Position numbers and translations under genes: made by a program
Assembly (NCBI GenBank): GCA_030123525.1
Contig: CP126125.1
Location: 3,286,001 to 3,350,000 of the forward strand
DNA: 64,000 bases
From: ELB16-189 sp018266435
Lineage (GTDB): Bacteria > Bacteroidota > Bacteroidia > Cytophagales > Cyclobacteriaceae
Reading direction: 5' to 3'
The notes under the pieces: generated by a model
Told to the model about the DNA's origin: nothing
The model's input: the letters and a program-made list of their open reading frames with translations, nothing else
The model's database searches: none
Shown here: positions 25,160 through 34,482 of the stretch, one piece after another
How positions within the stretch are numbered: position 1 is the first letter of the stretch
Layout: the number at the start of each line of letters is the position of its first letter

Positions 25160-25802
25160 TGTCTCTTGATTCGAGAATTTTTTTATCGAACGGTTGCAAC
25201 ATGGCTTTAATCATGGCTTGCCCTAACCGGGATGAGGTTGTAGTGCTGCTCAACAATTTAAACAATGGAAAAAAAGGAGTCATAATGATGTAGAAAAAGT
25301 TGTAGAGCTTAGTCTTTGACTTGACTCCTTTTTCAGGAATAATTACTCCCGGGCGAAAAGCATAAGCATCTTTAAATCCTTTGTTTAAAATCATATTTTC
25401 TGTCTTGCCTTTTACTCGTGCCCACATTAGGCTGCCCTTTTCAGTACTGTCAGTATTTTTACCGGATACGTAACAAAATACCAAAGAGGGGTTTAATGAA
25501 TGTAAAACATCAGCAAATGCCTGAGTTGTTTTAAACGTTATTTTAGAGTACTCATCTTCGCTCAACCCTATAACCGAGATACCCATGCAATAAAAGCACG
25601 CATCATACCCGGCCAGCTTGCCCTTGATTGATTCTATCTGCAAAAAATCTTTTAATAAGATTTCTTCCAACTTTGGGTGGCTCAGGCCGATGGGTGATCG
25701 ATTAATGACGAGTACCTTTTCAACATCCTTGCTTTCGAGGCATTCAATGAGTACACCCCTCCCCACCATTCCGCTCGAACCTGTGATCATTACTTTTTTC
25801 AT
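25137..25802 (-). CDS. NAD(P)-binding Rossmann-fold protein (atypical SDR)
   Basis: This 221-aa protein starts KKVMITGSSGMVGRGVLIECL, a GxxGxxG dinucleotide-binding loop, followed by VLVINRSPIG. It has YVSGKNTDSTEKGSLMWARVKGKTENMIL, where an atypical SDR active-site Lys may lie, and RPGVIIPEKG. Such proteins are usually annotated as NAD-dependent epimerases, with unknown substrate. The ATG at 25802 is chosen over a TTG at 25853. It lies 43 bases after the sirtuin gene on the same strand. Its 3' end overlaps the extended DoxX frame by 23 bases. Confidence 0.88.
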   Translation of the reverse strand: MKKVMITGSSGMVGRGVLIECLESKDVEKVLVINRSPIGLSHPKLEEILLKDFLQIESIKGKLAGYDACFYCMGISVIGLSEDEYSKITFKTTQAFADVLHSLNPSLVFCYVSGKNTDSTEKGSLMWARVKGKTENMILNKGFKDAYAFRPGVIIPEKGVKSKTKLYNFFYIIMTPFFPLFKLLSSTTTSSRLGQAMIKAMLQPFDKKILESRDINELAMR

Positions 25803-25845
25803 AAACGATAAAGATGACAATAAAAATAAAATTAGCTGGATTAGG

Positions 25846-26538
25846 TTATTCAAGTATTTCTTTCAGTCTTTCATTCAGTCTTGCCATACCTACACTTGCC
25901 TTTTCGGTGATAAATTCCAGATTGGATGCATGAATGATTTCAGGTTTTTTTGGGTCAATCACAAACTTTTTGGCTTCATCCCGAACATAATCTATCAACC
26001 CTGCAGCCGGATAAACCACCATAGAAGTTCCAACTACTAAAAAAATATCTGCTGTTGCAGCAATTTTTGCTGCTACTTCAATCATAGGAACCATCTCACC
26101 GAACCAAACAATGTTGGGTCTGAGTTGTGAGCCGCGCTCGCAACGGTCGCCCGGGTTTAGTTGCCATCCATTAATTTTATAAACGAGTGAAGGATCAAGT
26201 GTGCTGCGTGACTCAAACAAGTTTCCGTGCAAGTGAACAACATTTGTTGAGCCGGCCCGCTCGTGCAGATCATCCACATTTTGTGTGATGACCGTTACAT
26301 CAAAATCAGTTTGTAATTCAGCTAATATTTTATGCCCTGGGTTAGGCTTTGCGTGAAGGGCTGCCTTTCTTCGCTGGTTGTAAAACTCCAGCACTAATTG
26401 CTGATTATTTTTCCATGCTTCGGGTGTGGCCACTTCTTCTACTTTATATCCTTCCCACAATCCACCAGAGCCGCGAAAGGTGGCAAGGCCACTCTCCGCA
26501 CTGATCCCTGCACCTGTAAGCGCAACTAATTTTTTCAT
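25846..26538 (-). CDS. cobB: NAD-dependent protein deacylase (sirtuin)
   Basis: This 230-aa class III sirtuin removes acyl groups from lysines using NAD+. Key motifs are GAGISAESGLATFRG (residues 9-23), TQNVDDLHERAG, HLHGN with the catalytic His, RPNIVWFGEMVP and VVGTSMVVYPAAGL. The segment FYNQRR contains the Tyr-x-x-Arg pair that in SIRT5-like enzymes favours succinyl or malonyl groups. The four-Cys zinc ribbon of many sirtuins is largely absent (only one Cys near CERGSQLRP), as in some short bacterial members. It is probably co-transcribed with the downstream NAD(P)-binding gene. Confidence 0.94.
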   Translation of the reverse strand: MKKLVALTGAGISAESGLATFRGSGGLWEGYKVEEVATPEAWKNNQQLVLEFYNQRRKAALHAKPNPGHKILAELQTDFDVTVITQNVDDLHERAGSTNVVHLHGNLFESRSTLDPSLVYKINGWQLNPGDRCERGSQLRPNIVWFGEMVPMIEVAAKIAATADIFLVVGTSMVVYPAAGLIDYVRDEAKKFVIDPKKPEIIHASNLEFITEKASVGMARLNERLKEILE

Positions 26539-26571
26539 TGGGTCTACTCTAAACTACCCCATGTCTTATAT

Positions 26572-28518
26572 CTATTTTAGTTTTCGGTCAAAAAAATCTT
26601 TGGCGCTGTTAAATACATTTTGCCATGTTTCATACCGTAAAAAACCATGCACCTCATCGGGAAAGACCAACAACTCCAAGGGTACATTTTTTTCACGCAG
26701 CTTGGTAACTAAATCGGTGGTTTGCTGAAATTGTACGTTGCGGTCGTCATCGCCATGAATGAAGAGAACCGGAGCAGTCCATTTTGAAAGATCAGCAACA
26801 GGAGACGAACTTCGGGCCAGGTCCATATCGTTTTTGCCTAATCCCATCGCAGTTAGGTAGCCTCCATACGAGCCGCCCCACAAGCCGATTTTGGAAGGCT
26901 CCACTTCAGGAAGTGTTTGTAAAAATTTAGCGGCAGCCACTACGTCTTGATATTCGCTAGCACCGCGAGGTCCTTGATTTTTGGCCAGCCTGAAATTTTT
27001 TCCATAACCTATGCCACAGCGGTAATTAACGGCAATTACAGCATAGCCCGAGTTGGCCATAAACTGATTGAATGAATAATCTCCACTGTAATAATCCATG
27101 TAATGATAACCGAGTAACATTTGCCGCTGCGGGCCACCGTGCATGTACACAATACCCGCACGCTTGCCTGTAGTTTTGCGATCGATGAAGAGTTGCCCAT
27201 GAATGGTAGTGCCGTCTGCCGCTTTAAAAATAACTTGTTCTGGTTTGATAAACGATTGTGCCGAGTAGGCAGGCGCTTTAACCATTACGTTCAACACAAC
27301 AGTCGCTTTTTTCAATTCATCAATCCGCGCAAGTGCCATCGGCTGATTGATCGTAGAGCGAAAACAATACAATTGGGTTCCGCCAAAGGCCGGGTACATC
27401 TCTATTCCATCTCCTAAAGTTATAGCGGTGGGGTTTCCATTCATCACGCTGGATTTCCAAATGTGCCTGCGGTCGATGTCATCTTTATTCCCATCGAAGT
27501 AGATATTTTGTCCGGCTGCGTCAAGTGTAAAATTTTCTACTTCACTTTGATTGCCCGGGGTGATGTCTTTTAAATCTGATCCATCGGGATTCATGGAGTA
27601 AATGTGGTTCCAGCCGGTGTGTTCGGAATAAAACAAAATTCGGTTAGTGGCCGTCCACGCCAGCGGCTTTTCTCTTTCTTGCGCAAATCCCCCGTCATCA
27701 GATGGCGATGACCATACCATTTTAGCTTTTAGTGATTCGGCATCGGCTATCCAAACGGAAAATTTTATTCCGGCAATGTAGTTTTTGATTTCGTTAATCT
27801 TGATTCCGGCATAACGGATAAAGGCAATTTGTTTTCCATCAGGCGACCAAACCGGAAAGTTGTCAAGCGAAGCATCGGGTGCAATCCATCTTATTTTTTT
27901 TGATACCGTGTTGTAAATTCCGGAGAAGCTATGATCACCCCGGTCGCTGGTAAAAAGTATTTCCAGGCCGTTGGGCGAAAACTTAGGGGCATAGTTGGTA
28001 CCCCTGGCCACAAAAAGAAGTTTGGGCACTGCATTGATGTCCAGGTTGGTTTCATAAATCTGCCCACCTTTGGCAAATAAAATCTTCAAACCATCGGGAG
28101 TAAAAAGCGGGCTGTTTCCTTGTGCTATGCGCGATGGTAAGTTTTTTGATGAAAGGTCTTTAAAATAAATCGCCTGTTCGGCTCCTTCAGATAAACTGGA
28201 GGGATTAGGATTTTGCCCATGTAGGTTTGCCCCTCCTCCCCGAACAAATACAAGTTTGGTACCATTGGGTGAAAATACCAACTGTGATATTTCTTGCCCG
28301 TCATCCTGATCGTAATTGGTAATGGCATGGGGCAGATCATTTCCCGTCTTAATCATCACGTTACGTTTACCTTGATCATTTACCACCCAGGCCACATTTT
28401 TGCCATCGGCAGAGGCTGCAAATTCCGTTTCAAATGGATAACTGTGAAACCGCTCAAGGCCTTGGCCCCAAACTGTAGGGCTAATCAATAGGATCAGTAC
28501 AACCAATATTTTTTTCAT
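26572..28518 (-). CDS. S9 family prolyl oligopeptidase-like peptidase, exported
   Basis: The 648-aa enzyme has a signal peptide (KKILVVLILLISPTVWGQ), an N-terminal beta-propeller with TolB/WD40-like repeats (FSPNGTKLVF, FTPDGLKILFAKG, WSPDGKQIAF, FSPNGLEILF), and a C-terminal alpha/beta hydrolase domain. The catalytic Ser is S550 in GLWGGSYGGYLTAMG; Asp and His are in HGDDDRNVQF and EVHGFLRYE. It should cut short peptides in the periplasm. The ATG at 28518 begins the signal peptide, so the longer frame from 28632 is rejected. It lies 33 bases upstream of cobB on the same strand. Confidence 0.93.
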   Translation of the reverse strand: MKKILVVLILLISPTVWGQGLERFHSYPFETEFAASADGKNVAWVVNDQGKRNVMIKTGNDLPHAITNYDQDDGQEISQLVFSPNGTKLVFVRGGGANLHGQNPNPSSLSEGAEQAIYFKDLSSKNLPSRIAQGNSPLFTPDGLKILFAKGGQIYETNLDINAVPKLLFVARGTNYAPKFSPNGLEILFTSDRGDHSFSGIYNTVSKKIRWIAPDASLDNFPVWSPDGKQIAFIRYAGIKINEIKNYIAGIKFSVWIADAESLKAKMVWSSPSDDGGFAQEREKPLAWTATNRILFYSEHTGWNHIYSMNPDGSDLKDITPGNQSEVENFTLDAAGQNIYFDGNKDDIDRRHIWKSSVMNGNPTAITLGDGIEMYPAFGGTQLYCFRSTINQPMALARIDELKKATVVLNVMVKAPAYSAQSFIKPEQVIFKAADGTTIHGQLFIDRKTTGKRAGIVYMHGGPQRQMLLGYHYMDYYSGDYSFNQFMANSGYAVIAVNYRCGIGYGKNFRLAKNQGPRGASEYQDVVAAAKFLQTLPEVEPSKIGLWGGSYGGYLTAMGLGKNDMDLARSSSPVADLSKWTAPVLFIHGDDDRNVQFQQTTDLVTKLREKNVPLELLVFPDEVHGFLRYETWQNVFNSAKDFFDRKLK

Positions 28519-28739
28519 GAGGTAATAATTTGAAATTAAGGTAATAAAAGCACCGGCTATTCTCGTTAAAAAACTATTTAGAAAAATAAATTGACCAAAA
28601 ACAAGAATACCGAAAATTATTAAATACCACAACGAAAACCGGGTTTACAGATTTTTTCTGAAAGGTAATGATCGCTGTTTTTCTGATTGTCAATTCTTTA
28701 TACCTTTACCGCCCATTAACAACCACAAATCAGAATTCG

Positions 28740-29864
28740 ATGAAGTTCATAGTCAACTCCAGCTATTTGCTGAAACAACTTTCAAACATCAATGGCGTGA
28801 TTACCACCAATCCTGTGGTGCCCATTCTTGAAAATTTTCTTTTTGAGATTGAGAAGAGTAAGCTGACGGTTACGGCCTCCGATCTGCAAACCTCCATGAT
28901 TACGGAGATCAACGTAGAGTCGAAAGAAAAAGGCAGTATTGCCGTGCCTGCAAAAATATTGCTGGAGACATTAAAAAATCTGCCTGATCAACCGGTTACT
29001 TTTTCGGTGGACGAATCCAGCTACGGCATAGAAATCAACTCTGACAATGGTCGGTATAAACTATCCGGAGAAAACGCCACCGACTTTCCTAAAGTACCGG
29101 CCGTCTCTAACGATTTTTCTGCCAACATTTCTACAGAAGTTTTGGCCCGTGCAATCAACAACACCATTTTTGCTACCAGCAGTGATGAACTTCGCCCGGC
29201 CATGACCGGTGTGTACGTAAATCTGGGTGAGAAAAATACTACGTTTGTTGCCACTGATGGTCACCGGCTGGTTCGCTACCGCAGAACCGACATAAAATCT
29301 GAAAGCGGAAACACGATCATCATTCCCCGTAAAGCGTTGAATTTATTGAAAGCTACACTGCCTACTGAAAATACAGATGTGAGCATTGATTTTAACATGA
29401 GCAATGCCTTTTTCCGTTTTGGAAACATCCGGATGATTTGCCGCCTGATTGATGAGCGTTTTCCTGATTACGAAAATGTAATTCCTACTTCTAATCCGAT
29501 CAAAATGACCATCAGTCGCACCGATTTGCTGAGTTCGTTGCGCAGGATTTCGATTTATGCTAATAAAACCACGCATCAGGTTCGTTTAAAAATAACCGGA
29601 AGTGAACTGCAGGTTTCGGCTGAAGATCTTGACTTCTCCAATGAAGCCAACGAACGCCTATCGTGCGAACACGAAGGCGAAGACATTGAGATTGGATTTA
29701 ATGCTCGTTTTTTAATTGAGATGTTGAGCAACCTTGACACCGACCAAATTAAATTAAACATGTCGGCTTCTAACAAAGCCGGAGTTATCTTCCCTGGCGA
29801 AAAAGACAAGGGTGAAGATATTTTAATGCTGGTGATGCCGGTCATGCTAAACCAATACGCTTAA
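28740..29864 (+). CDS. dnaN: DNA polymerase III subunit beta (sliding clamp)
   Basis: The 374-aa clamp starts MKFIVNSSYLLKQLSNINGVITTNPVVPILENFLFEI and ends VMPVMLNQY, both strongly conserved in Bacteroidota DnaN. Other signatures are FVATDGHRLVRYRR and GFNARFLIEML. Length is normal and the three-domain repeat is intact. The ATG at 28740 is chosen because the upstream 24 codons of the longer frame show no similarity. It is a single-gene unit ended by a strong terminator. dnaA and recF are not in the window, so this dnaN is not next to an origin as far as visible. Confidence 0.96.
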   Translation: MKFIVNSSYLLKQLSNINGVITTNPVVPILENFLFEIEKSKLTVTASDLQTSMITEINVESKEKGSIAVPAKILLETLKNLPDQPVTFSVDESSYGIEINSDNGRYKLSGENATDFPKVPAVSNDFSANISTEVLARAINNTIFATSSDELRPAMTGVYVNLGEKNTTFVATDGHRLVRYRRTDIKSESGNTIIIPRKALNLLKATLPTENTDVSIDFNMSNAFFRFGNIRMICRLIDERFPDYENVIPTSNPIKMTISRTDLLSSLRRISIYANKTTHQVRLKITGSELQVSAEDLDFSNEANERLSCEHEGEDIEIGFNARFLIEMLSNLDTDQIKLNMSASNKAGVIFPGEKDKGEDILMLVMPVMLNQYA

Positions 29865-29900
29865 AACAAAAAAGCCATTCATCCGAATGGCTTTTTTGTT
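29865..29900. terminator. Strong bidirectional terminator between dnaN and pfkA
   Basis: A perfect 16-bp stem (aacaaaaaagccattc and its complement) with loop atcc begins at the base after the dnaN stop codon. The A-run and T-run on the two arms allow it to work on both strands, serving dnaN and the convergent pfkA. Confidence 0.92.
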
Positions 29901-29922
29901 TGTAAAAAAATGGCTGTGTACG

Positions 29923-31014
29923 TCAATCTCCAAAACTGATACCTAAACCTTTCGCGGCCTGCACCAGATAGGAATCAGGAATTACAAAATTTGGTTTTTG
30001 TGTAGCCTCCTCAAGCGGAACAGAAACGATCTGGTTATTCTTTAAAGCCACCATCCGCCCAAAGTTTTTTTCGAGCGCCAGTTCAAAAGCCTTTACCCCG
30101 AATACCGATGCCAACACACGATCAAAAGCTGAGGGTGTTCCACCGCGTTGCACATGGCCAAGCACAGTTTCCCTGATTTCAGCCCGACAGCCTGCGTCTT
30201 TTAATTGTTTAGATAACTGATAGGCCACACCTCCGAGCCGTACATGCTCCGATCCTTTTTCACCAACCGTAGCGGTTATGGTTCCTTCTTTTGGTTTGGC
30301 TCCTTCGGCTATCACAATATTTACAAATCCCCGGCCTTTTACATAGCGGTGTTGAATGCGCTCAACCAATTTATGAATGTTGTACGGTATTTCAGGAATC
30401 AAACAAATTTCAGCTCCCCCTGCTATTGCCGTATGTGCTGCTATCCATCCGGCATCACGGCCCATCACCTCCATGATCATGACCCGGTGGTGGCTCTCGG
30501 CTGTAGTTACGAGTTTATCAAAACTATCAGTAGCGATCTGCACTGCTGTTTGAAATCCAAAGGTCATGTCGGTAGCTGATAAATCATTGTCAATAGTTTT
30601 TGGAACTCCAATAACCGGAATACCCTTGTCGTGCAACACTTTTGAAATTTTTTGTGAGCCATCGCCACCAATATTGATCACAGCATCAAAATCTAATTTT
30701 TTCAACTTGTCAACTAACTCATCTGACCGGTCAATGAATTTTATGGAACCGTCTGGCTGAGGTACCGGGTATTTTATGGGGTTAGACTTATTAGTTGTTT
30801 TTAGTATCGTGCCCCCGCGCACGTGAATGCCGGCCGTTCGTTTTGATGTAAGCTTCACAATTTCCTGCGGCTCATTCAGCACTCCATTAAATGCTTCGAT
30901 GCTACCATACAGTTCCCAGTTTTTTTCTTTTCGTGCACGTTTAGCTATTCCACGAATCACTGCGTTGAGGCCGGGGCAATCTCCACCACCTGTCAGAACT
31001 AAAATTTTTTTCAT
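29923..31014 (-). CDS. pfkA: 6-phosphofructokinase
   Basis: This 363-aa enzyme phosphorylates fructose-6-phosphate in glycolysis. It has GGGDCPGLNAVIRG at residues 9-22, GGDGSQK at 116-122 and PKTIDND at 138-144, MEVMGRDAGWIA and RGGTPSAFDR. The Gly at position 119 (E. coli Gly104) fits ATP as donor, while Lys139 (E. coli Gly124) is the residue seen in PPi-linked enzymes. This mixed pattern occurs in group III and trypanosomal ATP enzymes, so ATP is the more likely donor but not certain. It is transcribed convergently with dnaN, sharing the terminator. Confidence 0.93.
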   Translation of the reverse strand: MKKILVLTGGGDCPGLNAVIRGIAKRARKEKNWELYGSIEAFNGVLNEPQEIVKLTSKRTAGIHVRGGTILKTTNKSNPIKYPVPQPDGSIKFIDRSDELVDKLKKLDFDAVINIGGDGSQKISKVLHDKGIPVIGVPKTIDNDLSATDMTFGFQTAVQIATDSFDKLVTTAESHHRVMIMEVMGRDAGWIAAHTAIAGGAEICLIPEIPYNIHKLVERIQHRYVKGRGFVNIVIAEGAKPKEGTITATVGEKGSEHVRLGGVAYQLSKQLKDAGCRAEIRETVLGHVQRGGTPSAFDRVLASVFGVKAFELALEKNFGRMVALKNNQIVSVPLEEATQKPNFVIPDSYLVQAAKGLGISFGD

Positions 31015-31092
31015 GAAAAAATATATCCAAGATTAACGTTACTCATTATTGTCACGCGCAAATCAAAAAGGTATACTATCAATTACACAAAA

Positions 31093-32550
31093 TTATTTTA
31101 CTTGATCTTTGCGGTAATCCAACGGTGGTTTGCGGTCGCCCACCAAAGATTCGTATTTAAAATCACCTCCTCGTCTATTGTTTAGTTCAGTTTTGGCCGC
31201 ATCGATAGCTGTGGGATTATTGAAAAGGTCTACACCAGTCATAGCAATAGTTTTGCTGGCGTTGAGCATGGCTTTTAGGCCTATACCCATGGCACCTGTT
31301 GAGGTGCTTTGCCAGGAGTGTGCGGGTGTGCCGGGCACCCAGGTAGCCGTACTCAAACCAACCGTAGGCACTACCCAACTGATGTTACCCACATCAGTTG
31401 AGGCAGGAAAAAAAACACCGGTACGATAGGGTTCAACCGTTGCGGCATCTCTCACATCCGGCTTTTTACCGGTGAATGATGTTTGAAGTGTTTGGGCAAA
31501 CTCGATTTCTGCCGGAGTATATTTTACGCCACCAACCATAGTCAAATTATCGTGCATGATTTTAGAAAGCGTTTCATTGGGTAACAGGTTGTATAGGCCT
31601 GACTCCAGTTCATAATCCATTGTAGTTTCAGTTCCCATGGCAGCCGCATCTGCACACTTCACCACACGGGCCCATATTTTTTTGGTCATGGTTACATCAG
31701 GATGCCTCACGGTGTATTCCACTTCGGCAAAATCAGGAACCACATTGGAGGTGAGCCCGCCTTTGGTGATTACATAATGAATGCGTGATTCCTGGGGTAC
31801 GTGCTCGCGCATGAGGTTTACCATATAATCCATTGATTCAACGGCATCTAAGGCTGACTTGCCTGCGTCAGGGTTGGCAGCAGCATGAGCGGCTACCCCG
31901 TGAAAGCGAAATCTTCCGCTGATGTTGGCCAAACAACTTTCGGGGTTGGCTTGGTTGCTGTTACCCGGATGCCAGTGCAGCACGGCATCTATACCATTAA
32001 ATAATCCGGCCTTAACCATATATGTTTTTCCTCCGCCACCTTCTTCTGCCGGGGTACCAAATACTTTGATTGTTCCCGAACGATTATTCTTTACCAGCCA
32101 ATCTTTTATGGCGATGGCAGCCGTTACGGAAGCTGTGCCAAATAAGTTATGACCGCAACCATGACCAGGTGCACCTTCGCGAATTGGTTTTTTGTAGGGG
32201 ACCGAATCTTGCGAAAGCCCGGGCAAAGCATCAAACTCAGCTAAAATTCCAATTACCGGTTTCCCGCTTCCATACGTGGCAACAAATGCCGTAGGAATAT
32301 CAGCTACTCCGGTTTGGATACTGAAGCCAGCACTTTTTAATGTCTCCTGGTGCAAGGCAGAACTTTTTTGTTCTAAGTATCCCATTTCAGCCCAACTCCA
32401 AATTTGTTTGGCAATGGTGCAAGATTTTGAAAACTTTCTATCAAGTTCCTGCGCAACAAATTGTTTATCTTTTTCTCCCTTCACTTTTAACTGAGAAAAT
32501 GCTAAGAATGAAATAGCTGAAACCAAGAAAGCAAGTACTGTTGATTTCAT
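31093..32550 (-). CDS. M20 family amidohydrolase (AbgB-like), exported
   Basis: This 485-aa protein carries a signal peptide (MKSTVLAFLVSAISFLAFSQ) and an M20 dizinc catalytic domain: ILAEFDALPGL, GAPGHGCGHNLFG, TPAEEGGGGK, and a dimerisation domain around FHGVAAHAAANPDAGKSALDAVE. The motifs are those of the AbgB/amidohydrolase branch, whose best-known member acts on p-aminobenzoyl-glutamate. The export signal makes a periplasmic peptide or amide substrate more likely. It lies 67 bases downstream of the Sua5 gene on the same strand. Confidence 0.92.
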   Translation of the reverse strand: MKSTVLAFLVSAISFLAFSQLKVKGEKDKQFVAQELDRKFSKSCTIAKQIWSWAEMGYLEQKSSALHQETLKSAGFSIQTGVADIPTAFVATYGSGKPVIGILAEFDALPGLSQDSVPYKKPIREGAPGHGCGHNLFGTASVTAAIAIKDWLVKNNRSGTIKVFGTPAEEGGGGKTYMVKAGLFNGIDAVLHWHPGNSNQANPESCLANISGRFRFHGVAAHAAANPDAGKSALDAVESMDYMVNLMREHVPQESRIHYVITKGGLTSNVVPDFAEVEYTVRHPDVTMTKKIWARVVKCADAAAMGTETTMDYELESGLYNLLPNETLSKIMHDNLTMVGGVKYTPAEIEFAQTLQTSFTGKKPDVRDAATVEPYRTGVFFPASTDVGNISWVVPTVGLSTATWVPGTPAHSWQSTSTGAMGIGLKAMLNASKTIAMTGVDLFNNPTAIDAAKTELNNRRGGDFKYESLVGDRKPPLDYRKDQVK

Positions 32551-32617
32551 AATAAATGATTTTCTACAAGTTAGGAAAAGAGATGAAAACCTAAAATGAG
32601 ATTGTATGATTGAGTCA

Positions 32618-33574
32618 TTATTTATGAGAAGCTCTTCTTAGCCGGTCATTGATTGCTCTACCCAGCCCTACATTGGGTACTTCCTCGGCAAGAATCAGGT
32701 CAACACCTGATTGATCCATCTCTCGCATGGCTGAAAATAATTTCTGTGCTGCTTCTTCTAAATTTCCTGAAGTCGATAGCACAATTTGTTTTTTGATAAC
32801 CTCTGCGTGATATTTTTTTTGAAAAGTTAAAACTCCGATTGAGTTTGAAAAATGTTTTTCAAGCAGTTTGTCAATGCTGCCCACTACCAGTGGCTTACGG
32901 GGAGCATAGTGGCTAAGCAACTGCCCGGGTAAATTGAGATGGGCAGCAGACGGTGCATTTATAATTACTTTTCCCGCTACAGATTCAATGGCCTCAACAC
33001 TCAAACCGCCTACGCGGTAGATGATAACCTGATCATTGTCAAACCCGATAATGGTTGATTCAATTCCTACATTACATTCACCGCCATCTAAAATGTATTC
33101 AATTTTATTTCCAAGTTGATCGTTTACATGCTCAGGTCTTGTGGGGCTGATGTACCCAAACGGATTGGCGCTTGGTGCTGCCAGTGGAAACGCAAGAGAC
33201 TTGAGTAGCTGTCGCGTAAGCGGATGATTGGGGCAGCGAAGCCCTACCCGATCGAGGCCGGAAGTAACCAAATCGGGGATTTTACCTTTTTTTTCTAGTA
33301 AAACAGTAAGAGGCCCAGGCCAGAATAGATCAATTAATAACTTTGCTTTGGCCGGAACTTGGACAGAGTAGTTTATGATAGCGCCAGCATCAGAAACATG
33401 TACGATTAGCGGATCAAAATATGGACGGTCTTTGACTTTAAAAATTTTGGTTACTGCTTGCACATCGAGTGCATTGGCCGCCAGGCCATATACCGTTTCA
33501 GTTGGTATAGCCACCAGCTTTCCTTCTTCAAGCAATGTTTTTGCTTTGGCAATATCTTTTCCAATCTCAGCCAC
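32618..33574 (-). CDS. L-threonylcarbamoyladenylate synthase (Sua5 type)
   Basis: This 318-aa enzyme makes the threonylcarbamoyl-AMP used for t6A modification of tRNAs. It begins with the YrdC domain (residues about 8-205: KLVAIPTETVYGLAANALD, PLIVHV, LFWPGPLTVLL, AAPSANPFGYISPT) and continues with a Sua5 domain (about 215-318: LPGQLLSHYAPRKPLV). The start is a GTG at 33574 overlapping the NUDIX gene stop by 8 bases, so the two are co-translated. The 318-residue length matches the two-domain Sua5 form and not the short TsaC. Confidence 0.95.
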   Translation of the reverse strand: MAEIGKDIAKAKTLLEEGKLVAIPTETVYGLAANALDVQAVTKIFKVKDRPYFDPLIVHVSDAGAIINYSVQVPAKAKLLIDLFWPGPLTVLLEKKGKIPDLVTSGLDRVGLRCPNHPLTRQLLKSLAFPLAAPSANPFGYISPTRPEHVNDQLGNKIEYILDGGECNVGIESTIIGFDNDQVIIYRVGGLSVEAIESVAGKVIINAPSAAHLNLPGQLLSHYAPRKPLVVGSIDKLLEKHFSNSIGVLTFQKKYHAEVIKKQIVLSTSGNLEEAAQKLFSAMREMDQSGVDLILAEEVPNVGLGRAINDRLRRASHK

Positions 33575-34100
33575 ACAGTATTTTTTCTTTCATCCGCAAA
33601 ACCGATCGCTCAGAAGTATATTTTTCCATTTCATCAAATGCAATCCATTTTACATCGTGCGATTCATCGCTCACTGTAATTTCATCTTTTTCATTAGCGG
33701 TGAACATAAAACGTACATCAAAATGTAAATGCTCAGGAAAATCTTTCCGGGCCGGGATTATGTGAATATCAATATCAAAAATTGATTCAGTTTTTTTAAA
33801 ACTAGTCAGTCCTGTTTCTTCTTCGGCTTCTTTCAGCGCCACACTAAAAATATTTTCATCGCCATCGGCATGGCCGCCCGGCTGCATCCATCGGTTCAAT
33901 TTACCGTGGTGTACCAACAATGATTTTGTTTGAGATTGATTTACGATCCAGGCTGAGCCGGTGATATGACCCGGCAAGTGAGTTCGTTGATAACAATCTG
34001 TGTGGGTTAGCAAATCCAAAAAAGAAGGAATAAAAGTGTGCTCTTCAGTAAACCTCGTTTCATAGGTTTGAAGAGCCCGGATCAGGTCAGTCCGCTCCAC
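33567..34100 (-). CDS. NUDIX hydrolase
   Basis: The product has about 177 residues. The NUDIX box is GGHADGDENIFSVALKEAEEETGL, with Lys replacing the usual Arg of the REUxEE core. The flanking GSAWIVNQSQTKSLLVHHGKLNRWMQPG and HFDVRFMFTA are typical of NUDIX proteins acting on nucleotide derivatives; the substrate cannot be told. A GTG at 34100 directly after the stop of the preceding gene (TAGCGTG) fits the family N terminus better than a TTG at 34115. It overlaps the Sua5 gene by 8 bases. Confidence 0.9.
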   Translation of the reverse strand: MERTDLIRALQTYETRFTEEHTFIPSFLDLLTHTDCYQRTHLPGHITGSAWIVNQSQTKSLLVHHGKLNRWMQPGGHADGDENIFSVALKEAEEETGLTSFKKTESIFDIDIHIIPARKDFPEHLHFDVRFMFTANEKDEITVSDESHDVKWIAFDEMEKYTSERSVLRMKEKILCG

Positions 34101-34101
34101 G

Positions 34102-34446
34102 CTACTGGATAACAACGGTAACTTTGTTGAACTCGCCCTTTTTAAGTTGGCCTACCTTCTCCCCTCCGCCTACATTGTCTTTATCTCCTTTGCGGCATAA
34201 GATAAAATACGACTCAGGTTTCAGCTTTTTAAATTTGGCAATTCCTTTCTTATCGGTGGTGGCTTCTTCCACAGCATTTACTTCTTTGGTAAAGTCTTCT
34301 TGCTTCTCAAAGATTTTTACCGAAACCCCCTCAACGGTATTGCCCAGTTCATCACGTACGGTTACGGTAAGCGAGGTGTTAAAAAGTTGGATTGGGTTAT
34401 AAATCAATCCAAATTGTAGCAGAAAAATAACAGCAAGCAGTTTCAT
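34102..34446 (-). CDS. Small exported carboxypeptidase-regulatory-like (Ig-like) domain protein
   Basis: The 114 residues start with a signal peptide (KLLAVIFLLQFGLIYN) and contain one beta-sandwich repeat of the CarboxypepD_reg kind: LTVTVRDELGNTVEGVSVKIFEKQ, then TTDKKGIAKFKKLKPESYFI. A Lys-rich end follows (KKGEFNKVTVVIQ). Such domains are usually fused to larger proteins; a free one could bind a partner in the periplasm. It is the first gene of a run with NUDIX and Sua5, with a -7 box upstream at 34466-34473. Confidence 0.85.
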   Translation of the reverse strand: MKLLAVIFLLQFGLIYNPIQLFNTSLTVTVRDELGNTVEGVSVKIFEKQEDFTKEVNAVEEATTDKKGIAKFKKLKPESYFILCRKGDKDNVGGGEKVGQLKKGEFNKVTVVIQ

Positions 34447-34465
34447 AGTTGATTCGTTTAAAGTA

Positions 34466-34473
34466 CAAAAATA
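34466..34473 (-). promoter_or_regulatory. Putative -7 box for the 34102 operon
   Basis: On the minus strand this reads TATTTTTG, a match to TAnnTTTG, 20 bases upstream of the ATG at 34446. A -33 box would fall inside the end of the helicase gene and was not identified. Confidence 0.45.
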
Positions 34474-34482
34474 ACAACTCTG

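Noticed and set aside
28740..29864. dnaN as a marker of a nearby replication origin
   Set aside because: No dnaA, recF, gyrB or DnaA-box cluster is seen beside it; neighbours are an S9 peptidase and pfkA.
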